64,000 nucleotides of DNA from an uncultured Anaeromusa sp. Its GTDB lineage: Bacteria; Bacillota; Negativicutes; Anaeromusales; Anaeromusaceae. This document shows positions 59,617 through 64,000 of this stretch, in pieces; positions within the stretch are counted from its first letter, which is position 1; the number at the start of each line of letters is the position of its first letter. The stretch is from NCBI RefSeq assembly GCF_963668665.1, contig NZ_OY764902.1, forward strand, positions 248,001-312,000, given 5' to 3'. Position numbers and translations under genes: made by a program. The notes below the pieces were generated by a model. It saw only the letters and a program-made list of their open reading frames with translations. It searched no databases and was not told the DNA's origin.

Positions 59617-60406
59617 AAACGCTTGTTGCCGTTATCGGTTGCATTCGCATTGGCTGGCCGGACACAAAGAAGTAAAGGCCGTAGAAAAGGTATCCTTGCA
59701 GATTGCCGAAGGAGAGCGCTTTGCGTTAGCTGGAGAAAGCGGCAGCGGGAAGAGTACGCTGGCGAGAGCGATCTTGTTATTGGAGCCATTGGCATCAGGA
59801 AAAATTCTTTTTGATGGTGCGGATATTTCCGCACTAAAGGGGAATGCGCAAAAAAATTATCGCCGCCAAGTGCAGATGGTGTTTCAAGACGCTTATTCTT
59901 CCATGAATCCCCGTATGCAAGTAGGCGAAATTCTAGCGGAACCGGTACGCTCTTTTGCTCTAAAAGAAAATGAAGCTCGCGCAAAGAAGCGGATCAGCAG
60001 TATGCTGGAATGCTGCGGTTTATCCGCTAAAGTTCTGGCGCGGTATCCGGGAGAACTTTCCGGCGGGGAGTGCCAGCGAGTTGCCTTGGCTAGGGCTCTT
60101 TTGCCGCAGCCAAGGCTGGTTGTTTTTGATGAGGCTACGTCGAGTTTGGATGTGACGCTGCAGAATCAGATTCTTGGCTTGCTGCATCAAGTGCGGCAGC
60201 AGATGAATTTGACCTATCTTTTCATTACGCATAATCTAGCCATGCTGCCCCACGTCGCGGACCGCGTCGGCATTATGCAAGAAGGCAGGCTGGTAGAAGT
60301 CTTACCTGCGCATCAGTTAACGCAAGGAAAACATTCTTATACGCAAAAGCTGCTGGCGGCAGCCCCGGTGACACATCCGAAGGATCGAAGAGCCTTGTCA
60401 AAGTAA
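59597..60406 (+). CDS. ABC importer ATPase, NikE/DppF type
   Basis: 269 residues. Walker A GESGSGKSTLA, Q-loop MVFQDAYSSMNP, signature LSGGECQRVALARAL, Walker B VVFDEATSSLDVT, H-loop FITHNLA. Overlaps its partner by 20 bases. Length equals NikE (about 268). Last gene of the importer unit. Confidence 0.94.
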   Translation: MSLLVVENACCRYRLHSHWLAGHKEVKAVEKVSLQIAEGERFALAGESGSGKSTLARAILLLEPLASGKILFDGADISALKGNAQKNYRRQVQMVFQDAYSSMNPRMQVGEILAEPVRSFALKENEARAKKRISSMLECCGLSAKVLARYPGELSGGECQRVALARALLPQPRLVVFDEATSSLDVTLQNQILGLLHQVRQQMNLTYLFITHNLAMLPHVADRVGIMQEGRLVEVLPAHQLTQGKHSYTQKLLAAAPVTHPKDRRALSK

Positions 60407-60454
60407 TGGCGTATAGAATTTGCCACGCCGCTTTTATGTATGCTAGAGACGAGG

Positions 60455-60460
60455 TATAAT
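60455..60460 (+). promoter_or_regulatory. -10 box of the HD-domain gene
   Basis: TATAAT, 60 bases before the start codon. The -35 region is poor (TTTTAT at 17-base spacing). Confidence 0.45.
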
Positions 60461-60520
60461 GAATGTTGTAATCGTAGGAAGAACTAGAATGCAAGATATT
60501 GTTGTATGGAGGCGGCGGAA

Positions 60521-61090
60521 ATGGCAAAGTTAACCTTGGAAAAAGCGCAAGGCATTTTAAAGAAACATGTTACGGAAAAACACTTACTATTGCACGCTCA
60601 GGCGGTTAGCGCAGCAATGGAAGCAATGGGAGAATATTTTCAAGAGGATGCGGCTCATTGGGCGGCTATCGGCTATTTGCATGATGTTGACTATGAAAAA
60701 TATCCGGAGGAGCACTGTCAGCATGTGCGGGAGCTTTTAGGCGGCGAAGATGTGGAAGAGGCCGATATCCGTGCTATTCTTTCCCATGGCTATGGTCTTT
60801 GCACAGAGGAATGCGAGCCTCTTACAAACTTGGAAAAAAGCTTGTTTACTGTAGATGAACTGACTGGCATTATTATGGCTGCTGCTTTAATGCGCCCTAC
60901 GGGCATTGAGGATATGGAAGTGAAAAGCCTGAAGAAAAAATTCAAGGATAAAAGCTTTGCCGCTAAATGCAACCGCGAGGTCATTAACCAAGGCTTTGCC
61001 CTGTTAAATCTGGAGGCGAATACGGTCATGCAATGCTGTATCGAAGGCATGCGGAAGTACAAAGATCAATTAGGAATTGGCGCCAAATAA
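60521..61090 (+). CDS. HD-domain phosphohydrolase
   Basis: 189 residues from ATG 60521; GGAGG at 60508-60512 is eight bases upstream, so the ATG at 60506 is not used. HD motif H-D in AIGYLHDVDYEKYPEEH, preceded by KHLLLHAQAVSAAM (first His), then ILSHGYGL and VDELTGIIMAAALMRP. This is the small HDIG-type family often annotated as a metal-dependent phosphohydrolase with unknown substrate. A single gene between the importer and the cobalamin riboswitch. Confidence 0.85.
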   Translation: MAKLTLEKAQGILKKHVTEKHLLLHAQAVSAAMEAMGEYFQEDAAHWAAIGYLHDVDYEKYPEEHCQHVRELLGGEDVEEADIRAILSHGYGLCTEECEPLTNLEKSLFTVDELTGIIMAAALMRPTGIEDMEVKSLKKKFKDKSFAAKCNREVINQGFALLNLEANTVMQCCIEGMRKYKDQLGIGAK

Positions 61091-61134
61091 GAAGCGCGCA
61101 GACGGAAGAAGTTTGCTGGACGACGAAAAACGAC

Positions 61135-61162
61135 TTGACAAAAAGAACAAAACTGCTAGTAT
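61135..61162 (+). promoter_or_regulatory. Promoter of the cobalamin-riboswitch transcript
   Basis: Perfect TTGACA (61135-61140), 16-base spacer, TAGTAT (61157-61162). Start expected near 61169, shortly before the aptamer. Confidence 0.75.
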
Positions 61163-61179
61163 TTAAATTAGTAAAGAAA

Positions 61180-61352
61180 ACCGCATAAAGAGGGTTTAGG
61201 TGCCCGTGAGGGCTTAATAGGGAAGTCCGGTGTAATACCGGCGCGGTCCCGCCACTGTAATGGGAGAGTTGCTTCAAAAGATACCACTGGAAGAATGGTT
61301 CCGGGAAGGTTTGAAGCCGCGATGATCCAGAGCCAGGAGAACTGCCTAACCA
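61180..61352 (+). promoter_or_regulatory. Cobalamin (AdoCbl) riboswitch aptamer
   Basis: Contains the conserved series GGTGCCCGTGAGGGCTTAAT, GGGAAGTCCGGTGTAATACC, GCGCGGTCCCGCCACTGTAA (the B12 box neighbourhood) and GAGCCAGGAGAACTGCCT. The order and spacing match the AdoCbl class. It precedes methylmalonyl-CoA mutase, an AdoCbl enzyme, which is logical but less usual than control of transport or synthesis genes. Confidence 0.95.
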
Positions 61353-61413
61353 ACAATCACCGCTATACCTGCGAGCGACAGGAAGGGGATTTCGTGAGAC
61401 GATTTTACATAGT

Positions 61414-61450
61414 AAGACTGACCATTCCAGGTCAGTCTTATTTTATTTTA
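61414..61450 (+). terminator. Riboswitch terminator 1
   Basis: Perfect 10-bp stem AAGACTGACC (61414-61423) / GGTCAGTCTT (61430-61439), six-base loop, ATTTTATTTT. The likely expression platform. Confidence 0.85.
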
Positions 61451-61474
61451 TGTAAAATCTACCTGCGAAACACC

Positions 61475-61506
61475 ACCCTTTTGCTGTTGCAAAAGGGTTT
61501 TCTTTA
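61475..61506 (+). terminator. Terminator 2 in the mutA leader
   Basis: CCCTTTTGC (61476-61484) / GCAAAAGGG (61489-61497), TGTT loop, TTTTCTTT. A second hairpin terminator 60 bases after the first, 80 bases before the start codon. Confidence 0.8.
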
Positions 61507-61585
61507 TGGAATGGAATAAACTGGGGGTGGAATTGGGCGTAATGTCGAGAGAAAGCCGAATTTGTTAAAGGAAGGAACATGCGAA

Positions 61586-63703
61586 ATGGAAACAGAGGAA
61601 AAAAATGTTGCGGAAAAAGCATTTCCTGCAGTGCAGTTTACTGAGTTTGAGCCGACAACGTATGAAGCTTGGAAGGAAGAAGCGATCGTTTCGTTGAAAG
61701 GCGGCGACTTTCAAAAGAAGCTTTTTACCAAAACCTTTGAAAATATTACCTTAGAGCCGATTTATACGCCAGCGCATATGGAAAAAATACCAGCTTTAGA
61801 AGAAACGCCAGGAACTGGGAGCTTTCGGCGGGGAATTCACGCCGCTGGCTATCGCTCGCATCCTTGGCGCATTGCGCAGGAGATTGGTCTGACTTTGCCG
61901 GAAGAAGCCAATAGTGCGGCCAAACTGGAGCTGGAAAAAGGGGCGACGGCGTTGCGCTTTGCTTTGAATGGCGCAACTTTGGCCGGGGAAAATCCTTCAT
62001 GGGTGAAGGAAACGGGCGTTTCGATTACAACCTTGGAAGACATGGAAAAGTTGTTGTCCGGGATGGACGCGGATATTCCCGTATATGTTTACGCAGGAGC
62101 CTCGGCGGCGTCTGTGGTATCCCTTTTGGCGGCGGCTATGACGAAAAAAGGGGACTTGATCAAGCATACGGTGGGCTGCGTGGGAGCGGATCCCTTGGGC
62201 TACTGGGCGCAGGAAGGGCAGCTTGGCATTTCACTAGACCAGCTATATGACGAAGCGGCTCATTGCGTTGTCTGGGCTGGAAAAAATACTCCGGCTTTAC
62301 GTACGCTTTTGGTGCGCGGCGGTGTATATCATGAGGGCGGCGCTAATTCGGTGCAGGAGCTGGCTTATGCTTTCAGCACGGCTATCGCATACATGAATGC
62401 GTTGCGTCAACGGGGCTTGACGGCCGATCAAATTGCTTCACAGATCATGGTGGAAGTTCATTTAGGCTCTAACTATTTTATGGAAATTGCTAAGCTGCGC
62501 GCCGCGAGGATGCTTTGGTCGCAGATTGCTGCAGCCTTTGGCTGCTCGGAGGAAAACCGTAAATTGCATCTATTGGCCAGGACGGCCGCTTTTAATAAAA
62601 CCGTATATGACCCCTATGTAAATATGCTGCGGACGACGACAGAGGCGTTTTCGGCGGTGGTTGGGGGCATTGAAGCCTTGACTGTAGCGCCCTTTGACGA
62701 AGTAATACGGCCCAGCGATACGTTCTCACGACGCATTTCCCGCAATATTCAAATTATGTTGCAGGGAGAATGTCACCTGCTGCAGCCGGTGGACCCTGCA
62801 GGGGGCTCCTGGTATGTGGAGACGCTGACGCAACAGTTGGCGGAAGCCGCGTGGAAGCTGATTCAGGAAACCGAAGAAGCAGGCGGCGTAGAAGCCGCTT
62901 TAAAAACAGGTAAAATCCAGCAGGATATTAACGCGGTGCTCCAAGAGCGGTTTAAAAAGCTGGATCGACGCGCCGACGTGGCCGTAGGGAACAATATGTA
63001 CCCAAATCCAGGGGAAGAACTATTGCTGCCGCCAGAGGAAACGCAACAGCCTTTGCGGAGCATTAAAGAAGCGATTTTGACGCAGGAACAAAAAGCGGCG
63101 TTGTTGCAAGCGGCGGCGGGGACGGCAGGCGACTTGCCGCCTGCGTTAATGGATGTGTTTTATAGCGGCGCCTCTCTTGGGGAAATACGGGAAGTGTTAA
63201 ATGACGGCATGCCGGGGGAAACGGATATTGTACCGATAAGCCGTCATCGCTGGACAGAGCAGTTTGAAGAATTGCGGCAGCGCACGGAGCGGTACAAAGC
63301 AAAAACCGGTGAAAATTTGAAGGTGTTTCAGGCGAATATGGGGCCGATCCCGCAGCACAAAGCACGGGCTGATTTTAGCCGCGGCTTTTTGGAAGTAGCC
63401 GCTTTTGAAGTTTTGAAAAACGACGGTTTCCCCAGCGTGGAGGAAGCGGTAGCTGCGGCCAAAGAATCGGGCGCCGACGTTACTGTAATCTGCTCTACGG
63501 ATGCGACCTATCCGGAGCTGGTACCGCCGCTGGCGAAGCAGCTTAAGGAAGCCTGCCCCAAGATGTCCGTTCTTTTAGCGGGGGCTGCGCCTCCGGAGTT
63601 GGAGCCGGTCTACCGGGAGGCTGGGGTTGATGACTTCGTGCATGTACGTGCCAACTGCCGTAAGATTTTGCAAGCTATACAAGAAGCAAAGGGGATGATC
63701 TAA
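61586..63703 (+). CDS. mutA: Methylmalonyl-CoA mutase small (alpha/beta non-catalytic) subunit
   Basis: 705 residues from ATG 61586 (AAGGAAGG upstream; the TTG at 61562 is in frame but lacks an RBS). TIM-barrel and C-terminal B12-type fold as in MutB, but the DxHxxG cobalamin motif is absent from the C-terminus, the mark of the non-catalytic subunit. Typical segments are [28 protein letters not shown] and [15 protein letters not shown]. It converts, with MutB, succinyl-CoA and methylmalonyl-CoA, the step leading to propionate. The stop codon overlaps the mutB start (TAATG). Confidence 0.95.
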   Translation: METEEKNVAEKAFPAVQFTEFEPTTYEAWKEEAIVSLKGGDFQKKLFTKTFENITLEPIYTPAHMEKIPALEETPGTGSFRRGIHAAGYRSHPWRIAQEIGLTLPEEANSAAKLELEKGATALRFALNGATLAGENPSWVKETGVSITTLEDMEKLLSGMDADIPVYVYAGASAASVVSLLAAAMTKKGDLIKHTVGCVGADPLGYWAQEGQLGISLDQLYDEAAHCVVWAGKNTPALRTLLVRGGVYHEGGANSVQELAYAFSTAIAYMNALRQRGLTADQIASQIMVEVHLGSNYFMEIAKLRAARMLWSQIAAAFGCSEENRKLHLLARTAAFNKTVYDPYVNMLRTTTEAFSAVVGGIEALTVAPFDEVIRPSDTFSRRISRNIQIMLQGECHLLQPVDPAGGSWYVETLTQQLAEAAWKLIQETEEAGGVEAALKTGKIQQDINAVLQERFKKLDRRADVAVGNNMYPNPGEELLLPPEETQQPLRSIKEAILTQEQKAALLQAAAGTAGDLPPALMDVFYSGASLGEIREVLNDGMPGETDIVPISRHRWTEQFEELRQRTERYKAKTGENLKVFQANMGPIPQHKARADFSRGFLEVAAFEVLKNDGFPSVEEAVAAAKESGADVTVICSTDATYPELVPPLAKQLKEACPKMSVLLAGAAPPELEPVYREAGVDDFVHVRANCRKILQAIQEAKGMI

Positions 63704-64000
63704 TGAGTAAAAAACCTGATTTTTCGCAGCTGTCGTTTCAGCCTCCCCGGTCTTCTGTTGATGACTGGAAGAAGCGCCTGGAGCAAGAAACAGGCCAATC
63801 CTTTGAAGACTTTTTTACTAAAACGATGGAACAAATTGATTTGAAACCCTTGTATACACAAGATGTGTACAAGGAGATGACCCATTTACAATATATGGCA
63901 GGGGTGCCTCCTTTTTTGCGCGGACCGTATCCGACAATGTATGTAACGCGGCCTTGGACGGTTCGGCAGTACGCGGGCTTTTCTACAGCGGAAGAAAGTA
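63703..64000 (+). CDS. mutB: Methylmalonyl-CoA mutase large subunit, 5' part
   Basis: Runs off the window end after 99 codons. Diagnostic N-terminal stretch [20 protein letters not shown] followed by [12 protein letters not shown], which is the substrate-channel start of MutB. Starts one base inside the mutA stop, so the two subunits are coupled. The cobalamin domain is outside the window. Confidence 0.95.
   Translation, partial: MSKKPDFSQLSFQPPRSSVDDWKKRLEQETGQSFEDFFTKTMEQIDLKPLYTQDVYKEMTHLQYMAGVPPFLRGPYPTMYVTRPWTVRQYAGFSTAEES

Overview
The window reads as a chromosome segment of an anaerobic, spore-lineage member of the Negativicutes (Sporomusaceae / Anaeromusa-like). This is inferred from the gene order cheC-cheD-fliA-fapA-swrB-like-rpsB-tsf-pyrH-frr-uppS-cdsA-dxr-rseP-ispG-proS, methylmalonyl-CoA mutase genes behind a cobalamin riboswitch (propionate-type fermentation), several sigma-H-like promoters, and Firmicute-style ribosome binding sites. 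No rRNA gene or CRISPR array is visible. The species call is inference only.

Layout. 1-4384: end of a flagellar/chemotaxis operon (cheC 3' end, cheD, fliA, fapA and three small accessory genes). 4395-14370: housekeeping block for translation (rpsB, tsf, frr, proS), UMP kinase, undecaprenyl-PP synthase, CDP-DAG synthase, two MEP-pathway enzymes (dxr, ispG) and the site-2 protease rseP, punctuated by intrinsic terminators. 14491-17366: ACT-domain regulator, hom and thrB (threonine branch). 17405-19485: tRNA-Pro(GGG) with its own promoter and terminator, and a group IIC intron with its maturase placed directly behind that terminator. 19764-21992: recD2. 22123-31386: mixed accessory region with a membrane protein, a DUF3089 hydrolase, hemerythrin, a Crp/Fnr regulator, a Cys-tailed response regulator, a leftward three-gene unit (22-residue-repeat protein, MoxR AAA+ ATPase, HEXXH+VWA protein), an XRE regulator with a superoxide-reductase-like tail and an ArsR regulator.

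31655-44259: signalling. A SiaB-SiaC-SiaA operon ends in a fused GGDEF/HD-GYP protein. A convergent pair of paralogous class-C beta-lactamase-fold hydrolases follows, then a 1112-residue CACHE-PAS-GAF-GGDEF-EAL protein behind a leader that contains an intrinsic terminator. 44263-46603: a Fur-box-controlled small Cys protein, a radical SAM protein and a CGGC-domain protein. 46780-52489: YbhGFSR/CecR-like exporter (HlyD, two ATPases, two permeases, TetR) with a palindromic operator over its promoter. 52552-60406: an HMA-domain protein, a 2-hydroxyacid dehydrogenase, a GldA-family dehydrogenase, then a five-gene nickel/peptide-type ABC importer. Both transcription units start with the same sigma-H-like promoter plus a two-hairpin leader ending in a terminator, the best candidate here for an undescribed cis-regulatory RNA. 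60521-64000: an HD-domain protein, the cobalamin riboswitch, mutA and the 5' part of mutB.

Regulatory threads visible by eye: (i) AGGR-N17/18-GAAT sigma-H-like promoters at four or five places; (ii) two GTGA-N6-TCAC sites, each about 41 bp upstream of a plausible start, with a Crp/Fnr protein of matching recognition helix encoded nearby; (iii) one strong Fur box; (iv) two copies of the new leader motif. All function calls come from motif and family recognition by reading; no database search was run.
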